Origin: Caulobacteraceae bacterium
GTDB taxonomy: Bacteria; Pseudomonadota; Alphaproteobacteria; Caulobacterales; Caulobacteraceae
DNA: 6,211 nt
Assembly: GCA_947484535.1 (NCBI GenBank)
Contig: CANKPO010000083.1
Location: 1 to 6,211, forward strand
Direction: 5' to 3'
Position 1 is the first letter of the stretch. Each line of letters opens with the position of its first letter. Made by a program: the position numbers and the translations under genes. The notes under the pieces are model-generated. The model did no database searches, was not told the origin of the DNA, and worked only from the letters and a program-made list of their open reading frames with translations. Shown here one piece after another: positions 1 to 6,211 of the stretch.

Positions 1-719
1 AGGGTAACAGATAGATAGACGCCGCAAAAGCGGTGGCCATAGGCCTCGAACAGGGCCGATACCAGATCAAGGTCCCGCTCGCCGGTCACCGGATCAACAT
101 GGGTCGCTGCGCAGCGGACGATGGGCTTGGTGATCTTGGCCTCAGCCTCACCCATCGTCACAGTCTGGCCAACCCGATCCATTTCCGCCCAAGCGGGCCA
201 GCCCTCGACATAGAGATTGGCTCGAAAGCGCAAGGGATCGATTGGCACGCCCATCCGCGCCTCAAGGTCGCGCACACTGGCCAGATTGATCACCGAGACA
301 TAGCCGGTCGGATCATCCATGAACCGGTGGCTCTGAGGTCCCTTCAGCAACCGTAAAGGCCCAGAAGCCTGATCACCAAGAAGGCGGGTCAGCCAGTCGC
401 ATAGGGCGCTCGCGCCTGCATCTGTGGCCAGATCCGCCGACAAGGGCTCCATCCCATCGGCTTCAACCGTCAATAGGCCGCTAGCCTCATCATAGGCCGT
501 CCGTGCCCGCGCCACCTCGGCAATCTTGGCCAGAACCGTGAAACGGGTCTTTGAGATGTAGGCGGGGGCGGACGGATCAAAGCCGCTGGGACCATCCTCA
601 ATGGCAAACAATCGGTCACAGGGAAAATAGGCCCCCGCCGTCAGGTTCACCTGCTCCAGCCGCTCGGGCGTGAAGCCCTTGATCGGGTGACGATAGAGGC
701 CCGTGACGATCCCGCCCAT
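1..719 (-). CDS. MOSC domain-containing protein, YcbX-like (partial, 3' end outside window)
   Basis: I translated this frame from the reverse strand: an ATG at 717-719 opens 239 codons with no stop before the window edge, so the C-terminus is missing, probably by only a few tens of residues. The N-terminus (LYRHPIKGF, residues 8-16) matches the MOSC_N beta-barrel, whose hallmark is a PIKS/PIKG motif near the start. The C-terminal half is the MOSC domain: RFRANLYVEG (164-173) and KPIVRCAATHVDPVTGERD (198-216), the latter carrying the conserved cysteine, Cys203. MOSC proteins bind molybdenum cofactor or handle sulfur. Relatives include E. coli YcbX and eukaryotic mARC, which reduce N-hydroxylated compounds. 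The substrate of this one cannot be told from sequence. No membrane segment or signal peptide is seen, so it is probably cytoplasmic. Only 4 bases separate it from the prfA stop and no clear Shine-Dalgarno is present, which suggests translational coupling with prfA. Confidence 0.88.
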   Translation of the reverse strand, partial: MGGIVTGLYRHPIKGFTPERLEQVNLTAGAYFPCDRLFAIEDGPSGFDPSAPAYISKTRFTVLAKIAEVARARTAYDEASGLLTVEADGMEPLSADLATDAGASALCDWLTRLLGDQASGPLRLLKGPQSHRFMDDPTGYVSVINLASVRDLEARMGVPIDPLRFRANLYVEGWPAWAEMDRVGQTVTMGEAEAKITKPIVRCAATHVDPVTGERDLDLVSALFEAYGHRFCGVYLSVT

Positions 720-723
720 CGGT

Positions 724-1800
724 TCAGCCGTATTCATCTTCGAGCGAGGCGAGGCGCTCGGCCTGATCCTCGGCGATCAGGGCCTTGATCATCTCGTCCA
801 GACCATCACCCTCCAGCAGCTTGGGCAGGCTATAGAGGGTCAGGTTGATCCGGTGATCAGTCACCCGGCCTTGCGGGAAATTATAGGTTCGGATGCGCTC
901 AGACCGGTCACCGCTACCGACCTGGCTCTTGCGGCTATCGGCGCGCGCCGTGTCGAGGAAGGTGCGCTGCATATCATAGAGCCGCGCCTGCAAGACCTTC
1001 ATGGCCCGCGCCCGGTTTTGGTGCTGCGACTTTTCAGAGCTGGTCACCACAACGCCGGTGGGCAGGTGCGTGATACGCACAGCAGAGTCGGTCTTATTGA
1101 CGTGCTGCCCGCCCGCGCCGCTGGACCGATAGGTGTCGATGCGAATGTCGGATTCGTTGATCTCGATCTCAACATCCTCGACCTCGGGCAGGACCGCGAC
1201 CGTGGCCGCAGAGGTGTGGATCCGCCCGCCCGCCGCGGTTTCCGGCACCCGCTGCACCCGGTGCACGCCGCTCTCAAATTTCAAGCGCCCGAACACGCCG
1301 TCGCCATTGATCGAGGCGATAATTTCCTTAAAGCCGCCCGCATCGCCTTCGGAGATGGACTCCACCTCAACCCGCCAGCCCTGAAGCTGGGCGTAGCGCT
1401 GATACATCCGAAAGAGGTCACCGGCGAACAGGGCCGCCTCATCGCCGCCAGTGCCCGCCCGCACTTCAAGAATGGCCGAGGCGTTCTCGTCCTTGTCCTT
1501 GGGGGCCAGCAGCAGGGCCACTTCGCGCTCGAGTACAGGCAGACGTTCGTTGAGGACCTGAAGCTCGTCCCGCGCCATGCTGGCCATGTCCGGATCACCG
1601 CTACCGATCATCTCTTCCAGATCAGGGGTCTCAGCGCGGGCGCGGGCGAGGGTTTCCACCGCCTCGGCCACGGGACGCAGTTCGGCATGTTCCTTGGACA
1701 GGCGCACGATCTCGGCCCCATCGGAGGCCGCACCCATGCGGGCTTCGATCTCACGATAGCGGTCCAGAACAGCCTCTAGCTTGGCCTGAGGAAGATGCAC
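724..1800 (-). CDS. prfA: Peptide chain release factor 1 (RF1)
   Basis: RF1 recognises UAA and UAG stop codons in the ribosomal A site and triggers release of the finished peptide. The 358-residue length is typical of the family. The N-terminal helical domain spans about residues 1-110. The codon-reading tripeptide is Pro186-Glu187-Thr188 (family form PxT), which marks RF1 rather than RF2 (SPF). The catalytic GGQ loop lies at residues 230-232 within [17 protein letters not shown]; in this family its glutamine (Gln232) is normally methylated by PrmC. The start is a GTG (1798-1800) preceded by a good GGAGA Shine-Dalgarno 6 bases upstream, and the protein begins [15 protein letters not shown] as expected for RF1. 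It follows ispG by 92 bases, enough for its own promoter, and is followed after 4 bases by the MOSC gene. No oddity is seen in conserved residues. Confidence 0.98.
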   Translation of the reverse strand: MHLPQAKLEAVLDRYREIEARMGAASDGAEIVRLSKEHAELRPVAEAVETLARARAETPDLEEMIGSGDPDMASMARDELQVLNERLPVLEREVALLLAPKDKDENASAILEVRAGTGGDEAALFAGDLFRMYQRYAQLQGWRVEVESISEGDAGGFKEIIASINGDGVFGRLKFESGVHRVQRVPETAAGGRIHTSAATVAVLPEVEDVEIEINESDIRIDTYRSSGAGGQHVNKTDSAVRITHLPTGVVVTSSEKSQHQNRARAMKVLQARLYDMQRTFLDTARADSRKSQVGSGDRSERIRTYNFPQGRVTDHRINLTLYSLPKLLEGDGLDEMIKALIAEDQAERLASLEDEYG

Positions 1801-1806
1801 GCACGG

Positions 1807-1811
1807 TCTCC
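1807..1811 (-). promoter_or_regulatory. Ribosome binding site of prfA
   Basis: On the minus strand this reads GGAGA, ending 6 bases before the GTG at 1798-1800. It is the clearest Shine-Dalgarno in the window and supports the GTG as the true prfA start. A second GTG at 1802-1804 is out of frame with prfA and too close to this site. Confidence 0.65.
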
Positions 1812-1818
1812 AACTGCA

Positions 1819-1832
1819 CCGCCAAACGGCGG
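1819..1832 (-). repeat. Short hairpin ahead of the prfA ribosome binding site
   Basis: The arms CCGCC (1819-1823) and GGCGG (1828-1832) are perfect complements around a 4-base loop. In the prfA leader they would form a small stable stem-loop that ends 7 bases before the GGAGA ribosome binding site. It has no following T-run, so it is not a standard terminator. A role in prfA translation or mRNA stability is possible but only inferred; in GC-rich DNA such short stems also occur by chance. Confidence 0.35.
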
Positions 1833-1839
1833 GGGGATT

Positions 1840-1869
1840 GCTTTAGCCTAATCGGCGCGATTTGGCCAA
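1840..1869 (-). promoter_or_regulatory. Candidate sigma-70-type promoter for prfA
   Basis: On the minus strand a TTGGCC (1864-1869) is followed 16 bases later by GCTAAAGC (1840-1847). The second element matches the Caulobacter housekeeping -10 consensus GCTANAWC at 7 of 8 positions, and the first carries the TTG of the -35. The spacing is slightly longer than the preferred 10-14 bases of that consensus as I recall it. The pair lies in the 92-base gap between the ispG stop and the prfA start, about 40 bases from the GTG, which is a sensible place. It is a pattern match only, with no transcription start evidence. Confidence 0.4.
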
Positions 1870-1892
1870 GGGTGGGGTGGGCTAGGCTGAGG

Positions 1893-3041
1893 CTAGACTT
1901 GGGCCTTCAAGACCGCCGCGCGGGCCTCGACCAGTTCGACGATGTGGTCGATCATATGGTCATTATCCATCTTATGGTCGGGCTTACCGGCTGTATAGAC
2001 CATGCCCGCCCCCTTACCGCCGCCGGTAAAGCCGATGTCGGTATAGAGCGCCTCGCCGGGGCCGTTAACGACACAGCCAATGATCGACAGGCTCATGGGC
2101 GTGGCGATGTGGGCCAGACGCTCTTCAAGGGTCTCGACCGTCTTGATGACATTGAAGCCCTGCCGCGCGCAGGAGGGGCAGGCGATGATATTGACGCCGC
2201 GATGGCGCAGGCCCAGCGACTTAAGAATATCAAACCCGACCTTGACCTCCTCGACCGGATCAGCGGCCAGTGACACGCGGATCGTGTCGCCAATTCCGGC
2301 CCAAAGCAGCGAGCCCATCCCGATCGAGGACTTGACCGTGCCGGTCCGCAGGGCACCGGCCTCGGTCACACCCAGATGCAGCGGGCAGTCGATGGCCTCG
2401 GACAACATCTGATAGGCCGCAACGGTCAAGAAGGCGTCAGAGGCTTTGACGCTGATCTTGAACTCATGGAAATCATGGTCCTGCAGGATGCGCGCATGGT
2501 TGAGGGCGCTTTCGACCATGGCTTCAGGGCAAGGCTCGCCATAGCGTTCGAGTAGCTCGCGCTCCAGCGACCCGGCATTGACGCCGATACGGATCGAACA
2601 GCCATGGTCCTTGGCCGCTTGGACGACATCGCGCACTCGGTCCGCCGAGCCAATATTGCCCGGATTGATCCTCAGGCAGGCCGCGCCCGCCTGAGCCGCC
2701 TCGATACCGCGTTTATAGTGGAAGTGGATATCGGCCACCAAGGGTACCTTGGCCGCCTTGACGATGGTCTTGAAGGCCGCCGTGGACTCAACGTCGGGAC
2801 AGGAGACGCGGACAATGTCGGCCCCAGCCTCTTCCAACTGACGGATCTGATCGATGGTCGCGCCTGCGTCAGAGGTCAAGGTGTTGGTCATGGACTGGAC
2901 GGAGATGGGCGCATCGCCCCCGACCTCAACCGAGCCCACGCGGATCTTGCGCGTCGGACGGCGCTGAATCATCCGCCAAGGACGGACGTGGGCCAGCCCA
3001 GCAGCATCCGGGCCCTTATCGCTGTGATCGTGTGCGCTCAT
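1893..3041 (-). CDS. ispG: 4-hydroxy-3-methylbut-2-enyl diphosphate synthase (IspG/GcpE)
   Basis: IspG performs the penultimate step of the MEP isoprenoid pathway: reductive ring opening of 2-C-methyl-D-erythritol 2,4-cyclodiphosphate to HMBPP in the cytoplasm, with electrons from ferredoxin or flavodoxin. The 382-residue protein shows the TIM-barrel domain with [10 protein letters not shown] (27-36), SVQSMTNT (47-54), [15 protein letters not shown] (102-116) and LRINPGNIG (123-131). The C-terminal 4Fe-4S domain has CPSC (288-291) and [10 protein letters not shown] (322-331). Cys288, Cys291, Cys323 and Glu330 keep the exact spacing of the E. coli cluster ligands (270, 273, 305, 312). It is the short bacterial form without the plant-type insert. 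The start at 3039-3041 gives a roughly 18-residue extension relative to E. coli, ending in [10 protein letters not shown]. Met24 is an alternative, but neither start has a clear Shine-Dalgarno. It follows rodZ by 60 bases and is probably co-transcribed with it. Confidence 0.98.
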   Translation of the reverse strand: MSAHDHSDKGPDAAGLAHVRPWRMIQRRPTRKIRVGSVEVGGDAPISVQSMTNTLTSDAGATIDQIRQLEEAGADIVRVSCPDVESTAAFKTIVKAAKVPLVADIHFHYKRGIEAAQAGAACLRINPGNIGSADRVRDVVQAAKDHGCSIRIGVNAGSLERELLERYGEPCPEAMVESALNHARILQDHDFHEFKISVKASDAFLTVAAYQMLSEAIDCPLHLGVTEAGALRTGTVKSSIGMGSLLWAGIGDTIRVSLAADPVEEVKVGFDILKSLGLRHRGVNIIACPSCARQGFNVIKTVETLEERLAHIATPMSLSIIGCVVNGPGEALYTDIGFTGGGKGAGMVYTAGKPDHKMDNDHMIDHIVELVEARAAVLKAQV

Positions 3042-3057
3042 GATGGGCTATAACTAA

Positions 3058-3070
3058 GCCGTCTGACGGC
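3058..3070. repeat. Perfect 6-bp inverted repeat upstream of ispG
   Basis: GCCGTC (3058-3063) and GACGGC (3065-3070) are perfect complements around one central base, in the 60-base gap between rodZ and ispG. A one-base loop fits a protein-binding dyad better than an RNA hairpin. Bases 3058-3060 also belong to a second weak pairing, GGCT (3046-3049) with AGCC (3057-3060). The two pairings are therefore mutually exclusive just ahead of the ispG start. No protein is known to bind it, and chance occurrence is possible. Confidence 0.35.
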
Positions 3071-3101
3071 AAAACCCAAGCCTATCGTCAGCAACCGAGC
3101 G

Positions 3102-4202
3102 TCAATTGGCCAAAGAGGCCGCTGGCACATTGCCCAGACGAGACAGGGGCGTCAGAGCGGCGGGAAGTTTACCCGTGAACTCGCCATTGACATAGACATC
3201 GAAGGCGACGGGGTCCGACACATCTAAGGTTAGACCCGCAACCATGGGAGCGCGATAGGATTCTCCCGCCGCCAGCTGTCGGGCGAAATAGACCGATCCG
3301 TCAGCGCCCTTAATGATGATCGACGAGCTCTTGCGGGCTTGGATCGTCACCACGGACTGCTGGGGTGCCGCGCCATAGACTGTGCCGTGAGCATTGAAGG
3401 CTGCGCGCACCGGGACCGTGGCCGCAGGTGCCAAGGGCGTACCGCCCCCGGCCTTTTGCGCGGCGGCGAGGGCCTTGGCATTGGCTTGGGCGACATCCAC
3501 CGAGCCCCCCGCCGCCGTGGCTTCAGCCAGACCCGGGGTGACATAGGCGGTTGGAAGGGTGGATTCGGCCGGGGCGGGAAGCGGCTCACCGAGGCTGACC
3601 GTCGACTGCCCCAAGAGCTGCTGATCGCTGACCGGCAGGCCTGAAGCTGCCATGGCCAGATCCGGCACGGTCGGCGCGGGCAATGACGGTTCCTTAAGCG
3701 CCCGCTGGGTAACATTCCAAATCAGGACCGCGCCAAAGACCACAAGCGCTATAATCGCAATCAACCGAGCGCGAGGATCGGACTGAGGCTGCAGACCAGA
3801 CGGCGCACGAAGGGGGCCGGTCTCGTCTGGCACTTCGCGGCGGAACCGCTCGATGACCTGCACCTCATTCAAACCCAGAGCCTGCGCATAGGCGCGCACA
3901 TAGCCCAAGGCGAAGGGACGCGAAGGCAGTTCATCGAACCTCATACCTTCGATCGACACCAGATAGGCCCGACGGACCCGGGTCATCTCTGCGACCTGAA
4001 CCGCCGTCAAACCCTGGAATTCGCGAGCCGCGCGCAAACCATCGCCGAGGGTGGGGGCGAGATCAAAATCAGACATGGTGAAACTGGGAGCGGGCGTCGC
4101 AGTGGCGGGGCCTGAAGACACGTCATCGTGAGGCACCGCACCGAACAGACCGTCCGATGGGTCGCCGAACCGCGATGATAACGGGCCCGTATCCAATGCC
4201 AT
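3102..4202 (-). CDS. rodZ: RodZ-like cell shape protein: cytoplasmic HTH, one membrane span, periplasmic DUF4115 domain
   Basis: RodZ links the MreB cytoskeleton to the peptidoglycan elongation machinery across the inner membrane. This 366-residue protein has the family architecture in order. A RodZ-type helix-turn-helix (HTH_25) spans about residues 51-115 (GDGLRAARE to YVRAYAQALGL). A basic stretch (RAR) precedes one membrane segment at about 147-164. An Ala/Pro-rich periplasmic linker covers about 170-283. A C-terminal beta domain (DUF4115, about 284-350) contains IIIKGADGSVYFARQLAAGE and AFDVYVNGEF. Phe97 and Tyr101 in FALGYVRAYA align with the E. coli residues (Phe60, Tyr64, from memory) that contact MreB. 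Adjacency to ispG is the same as in E. coli. The N-terminus before the HTH is about 50 residues, longer than usual. Met43 (4074-4076) is an alternative start, but the first ATG has GGCGG just upstream and an in-frame stop lies at 4236-4238. The HTH could also bind DNA, as reported for some homologues. Confidence 0.9.
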   Translation of the reverse strand: MALDTGPLSSRFGDPSDGLFGAVPHDDVSSGPATATPAPSFTMSDFDLAPTLGDGLRAAREFQGLTAVQVAEMTRVRRAYLVSIEGMRFDELPSRPFALGYVRAYAQALGLNEVQVIERFRREVPDETGPLRAPSGLQPQSDPRARLIAIIALVVFGAVLIWNVTQRALKEPSLPAPTVPDLAMAASGLPVSDQQLLGQSTVSLGEPLPAPAESTLPTAYVTPGLAEATAAGGSVDVAQANAKALAAAQKAGGGTPLAPAATVPVRAAFNAHGTVYGAAPQQSVVTIQARKSSSIIIKGADGSVYFARQLAAGESYRAPMVAGLTLDVSDPVAFDVYVNGEFTGKLPAALTPLSRLGNVPAASLAN

Positions 4203-4212
4203 TAACCGCCAA

Positions 4213-4232
4213 TGCCCCGACTTGATGGGGCA
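4213..4232 (-). repeat. GC-rich stem-loop just upstream of rodZ
   Basis: TGCCCC (4213-4218) and GGGGCA (4227-4232) are perfect complements with an 8-base loop. In rodZ mRNA the stem would end about 10 bases before the ATG and sit close to the weak ribosome binding sequence GGCGG, so it could affect translation initiation. No T-run follows on the minus strand, which argues against an intrinsic terminator. Confidence 0.45.
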
Positions 4233-4257
4233 AGGTCAGAACACTCACCCTCATCAT

Positions 4258-4276
4258 GATTTGAATAGATCAAATC
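4258..4276. repeat. Perfect 7-bp inverted repeat in the ptsP-rodZ gap
   Basis: GATTTGA (4258-4264) and TCAAATC (4270-4276) are perfect complements around the 5-base centre ATAGA. The core, TTGA-N5-TCAA, resembles an FNR/CRP-family operator (TTGAT-N4-ATCAA, which is TTGA-N6-TCAA), but the spacing is one base short, so I do not assign it. It could be an operator for another dimeric regulator or a weak RNA stem. Confidence 0.45.
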
Positions 4277-4283
4277 TGTGACA

Positions 4284-4305
4284 GTAATATCACGCTAAAT
4301 ATTAC
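4284..4305. repeat. Perfect 7-bp AT-rich inverted repeat after ptsP
   Basis: GTAATAT (4284-4290) and ATATTAC (4299-4305) are perfect complements with an 8-base spacer, starting 12 bases after the ptsP stop codon. An AT-rich stem with no T-tract is a poor intrinsic terminator. A dyad operator overlapping the possible rodZ -10 is equally likely. The function is not shown by the sequence. Confidence 0.45.
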
Positions 4306-4316
4306 AAAACAATGAC

Positions 4317-6211
4317 TTAAATAGATACTGATAGCTTCCGCGCGAGGGTCTCAATTTCATTTCGGACGGAGCCTGCGGACCCCTTCAAGAGGTTGAGCAC
4401 GCCGCGCCGCGCCGCCTCACGGTCGCAGGACAGGACCATCCGCTTGACCGGACCGATGCCGGAAGGGGGCATGGACAGGCGGTCATATCCCAAGGCCAGC
4501 AAGGCAAAGGCCTCTAGGGGCCGTCCCGCCATTTCGCCGCAGACCGACACGGGCGTGCCACTCTCGTGGCAAGCATCATAGATGGCCTTCATCACCCGAA
4601 GGGCGGGCGGCGAGAGGGGATCATAGCGATCAGCCACCCGAGGATTGCCCCGGTCGGCTGCGAAAAGATACTGCATCAGGTCATTGGTCCCTACCGAAAC
4701 GAAATCGGTCAGGGGCAGCAGCGCATCCAGATGCCAGATCAGGGCCGGCGCCTCGATCATGGCCCCGACGCGCAAGAGACCGGGCGCTGTCCGCCCTCGC
4801 CGCTCAGCCCAGGCAATCTCGTGATCGACCAGAGCCCGCGCGGCGCGGAACTCCTCAACACTGGCAACCAGCGGGAACATGATCCGCAGCTCGCGGCCGC
4901 GAGAGGCGGCAATCAGGGCCCGCAATTGCAGACGCAGCAAGGCGGGGCGGTCCAGACCCATACGGATCGCGCGCCAGCCAAGGGCCGGATTGTCTTCGCG
5001 CTCGGCCTCCAGATAGGGCAGCACCTTATCGCCGCCCAGATCGAGGGTCCGGAAGGTCACGGGTCGCCCTTCAGCGGCGTCCAAAACCCGATCATAGAGG
5101 GCGGTCTGGGCATCTAGCCGGGGCAGCTCCTCAGCGACCATGAATTGGAACTCAGTACGGAAAAGGCCGATGCCCTCTGCGCCCGTATCGTTCAGAATAT
5201 CCAGATCGACGGCCAGACCAGCATTCATCAAGAGCGTGATCTTGGCCCCGTCGCGGGTGATGGCCGGTGTGTCGCGCAGACGGGCAAACTCGGCGCGCCT
5301 CTGGGCCCGAACCTCCATCCGCGCGCCAACCGCCTCGATGACATCGGCCCGGGGCCGCAGATAGGCCTCGCCGGACTCGCCATCGACGATCACCGGATCG
5401 CCTTCGGACACCCGATCGCGCAGGCCAGACAGTCGCCCGACGCATGGAATATCGAGCGCCCGCGCGACGATGGCCGCATGGCTGGCCGATGAGCCCTCTT
5501 CCAACAGCAAGCCCTTGAGCTTGGTGCGGTCATATTCGAGCAGATCGGCTGGACCGAGATTACGCGCAATCAAGATCGCATTTTCAGGCAGGATCCGCAC
5601 CGCCGCGCCAGCGCCAGAAAGGTGGCGCAGCAGGCGGTCATTGAGGTCTTCGAGATCGTGCAACCGCTCGCGCAGATAGGGGTCGCGTGCCTGACCCAGC
5701 CGAGCGCGGTGCTCAGAGCGCACCCGCTCCACCGCCGCCTCAGCCGTCAGGCCCGAACGGACAGCCTCCTCCAAGGACCGGTTCCAGCCCCGATCATGGG
5801 CAAACATCCGGTAGGTTTCGAGCACATCATAGGAGGCCCCGACCAGTCCGTGACCATCGAGCATGCCATCGAGCTGAAGCTGCAGGGCCTCGATGGCCTT
5901 GTGCAGACGCAAGGATTCCGCGGGCGTATCTTCGGACAGGAGGTCCGACGGCATCACTGCCGACTCGTGCAGGACTGCTCGGCCATAGGCTAGGCCATCG
6001 GCAAACTTTGAGCCCTTTAGCCGCTCGGGCTTGTGGGGGGCCAGTTCGACATTCTTAAGCTCGGCCTCATTGAACAGTTCACCGCCCGCGACCATCTCGG
6101 CCAGCACCATGGCGATGATCTGAAGGTCCTCGACCTCCTCCTCGGCATAGGTCCGTTCGGTGCGGTTCTGGACGACCAGAACGCCGATGGTGCGACCACC
6201 GCGCAGCAGCG
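4317..6211 (-). CDS. ptsP: Phosphoenolpyruvate-protein phosphotransferase PtsP, EI-Ntr (partial, 5' end outside window)
   Basis: EI-Ntr takes a phosphate from PEP and passes it to NPr, then EIIA-Ntr, a regulatory phosphorelay tied to nitrogen and carbon status rather than sugar uptake. The frame stays open to the right edge with no stop, giving 630 visible residues, so the ATG at 6108-6110 is internal. Family members are about 750 residues, so most of the N-terminal GAF domain lies outside. Upstream of that ATG the end of the GAF domain reads GRTIGVLVVQNRTERTYAEE. Numbering from that ATG, the PEP-utiliser N domain begins at about 33. The phosphorylated histidine is His211 in SSASHAAIVARALDIPCVG. 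The PEP-binding barrel shows GIGLFRTEF (313-321), TLDLGGDKVLPY (355-366), NPALGWRAIR (374-383), SVGTNDLMQY (472-481) and CGEMAG (524-529) with catalytic Cys524. All key residues are present and the gene looks functional. It ends at a TAA, 114 bases before rodZ. Confidence 0.96.
   Translation of the reverse strand, partial: LLRGGRTIGVLVVQNRTERTYAEEEVEDLQIIAMVLAEMVAGGELFNEAELKNVELAPHKPERLKGSKFADGLAYGRAVLHESAVMPSDLLSEDTPAESLRLHKAIEALQLQLDGMLDGHGLVGASYDVLETYRMFAHDRGWNRSLEEAVRSGLTAEAAVERVRSEHRARLGQARDPYLRERLHDLEDLNDRLLRHLSGAGAAVRILPENAILIARNLGPADLLEYDRTKLKGLLLEEGSSASHAAIVARALDIPCVGRLSGLRDRVSEGDPVIVDGESGEAYLRPRADVIEAVGARMEVRAQRRAEFARLRDTPAITRDGAKITLLMNAGLAVDLDILNDTGAEGIGLFRTEFQFMVAEELPRLDAQTALYDRVLDAAEGRPVTFRTLDLGGDKVLPYLEAEREDNPALGWRAIRMGLDRPALLRLQLRALIAASRGRELRIMFPLVASVEEFRAARALVDHEIAWAERRGRTAPGLLRVGAMIEAPALIWHLDALLPLTDFVSVGTNDLMQYLFAADRGNPRVADRYDPLSPPALRVMKAIYDACHESGTPVSVCGEMAGRPLEAFALLALGYDRLSMPPSGIGPVKRMVLSCDREAARRGVLNLLKGSAGSVRNEIETLARKLSVSI

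Larger units (their letters stand above)
4203..4316. other. AT-rich intergenic region between ptsP and rodZ
   Basis: These 114 bases separate the ptsP stop from the rodZ start and are clearly richer in A and T than the surrounding genes, especially 4250-4316. They contain three inverted repeats in a row (4213-4232, 4258-4276, 4284-4305) and a possible rodZ promoter. On the minus strand, TTGTTT (about 4307-4312) is followed 17 bases later by TATTAC (about 4284-4289). That -35 matches only at TTG and the -10 matches 4 of 6, so the promoter call is weak. No small open reading frame with a ribosome binding site is seen. Confidence 0.6.

Noticed and set aside
33..356. A 107-codon plus-strand open frame at the left edge
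   Set aside because: The minus strand here encodes the MOSC domain with its conserved cysteine; the plus frame is its shadow.
703..1779. A 358-codon open frame on the plus strand opposite prfA
   Set aside because: It lies wholly antisense to a clear, complete prfA, has no recognisable domain, and is explained by GC-rich codon bias leaving the opposite frame open. The equal length to prfA is a coincidence.
4278..4298. A plus-strand promoter-like GTGACA-N10-GCTAAATA, or a CRP-like GTGA-N8-TCAC
   Set aside because: A plus-strand promoter would only produce antisense RNA to ptsP, for which there is no other support. The CRP-like spacing is 8 rather than 6. Both are short matches in AT-rich DNA.
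4284..4305. Intrinsic terminator for ptsP
   Set aside because: The stem is AT-rich with an 8-base loop and no T-tract follows it on the minus strand, so it does not meet the usual criteria.
4566..5117. A 183-codon open frame on the plus strand, and others at 5145-5492 and 5622-5993
   Set aside because: They are antisense to the catalytic core of ptsP, have low-complexity composition, no domain and no ribosome binding site.
1..6211. A novel defence, mobile or secretion system
   Set aside because: All coding space is filled by five recognisable housekeeping-type genes. No integrase, transposase, repeat array, toxin-antitoxin pair or composition shift larger than the 114-base gap is seen.

Overview
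The window is a GC-rich chromosomal segment from an alphaproteobacterium. It is most likely a member of the Caulobacterales: IspG, PrfA and PtsP read like that group from memory, but no search was run. All five supported genes lie on the minus strand, so transcription runs from high to low coordinates. The order is ptsP (5' end cut off by the window edge) – rodZ – ispG – prfA – a MOSC-domain gene (3' end cut off). Coding density is high, and I see no RNA gene, mobile element, CRISPR array or sign of horizontal transfer.

Right part (4317-6211): ptsP, enzyme I of the nitrogen-type phosphotransferase system. It includes the end of its GAF sensor domain and all of the catalytic PEP-utilising parts. 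After it comes a 114-base AT-rich gap (4203-4316) holding three successive inverted repeats and a possible promoter. Middle (1893-4202): rodZ, encoding a membrane-anchored morphogenesis protein, and ispG, encoding the 4Fe-4S enzyme of the MEP isoprenoid pathway, separated by 60 bases. The rodZ-ispG pairing is also known in E. coli. Left part (1-1800): prfA, peptide chain release factor 1, with a GTG start and its own candidate promoter in a 92-base gap. Four bases after it begins a MOSC_N/MOSC (YcbX-like) protein that runs off the left edge.

The genes are core housekeeping functions (PTS-Ntr regulation, cell shape, isoprenoid precursors, translation termination) and do not form one pathway. 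IspG supplies the isoprenoid precursor for the undecaprenyl carrier of peptidoglycan synthesis, and RodZ organises the elongation machinery, so those two have a plausible link. The most notable points are the tandem inverted repeats between ptsP and rodZ, and the MOSC gene directly after prfA, where prmC often sits. I find no convincing undescribed system here.
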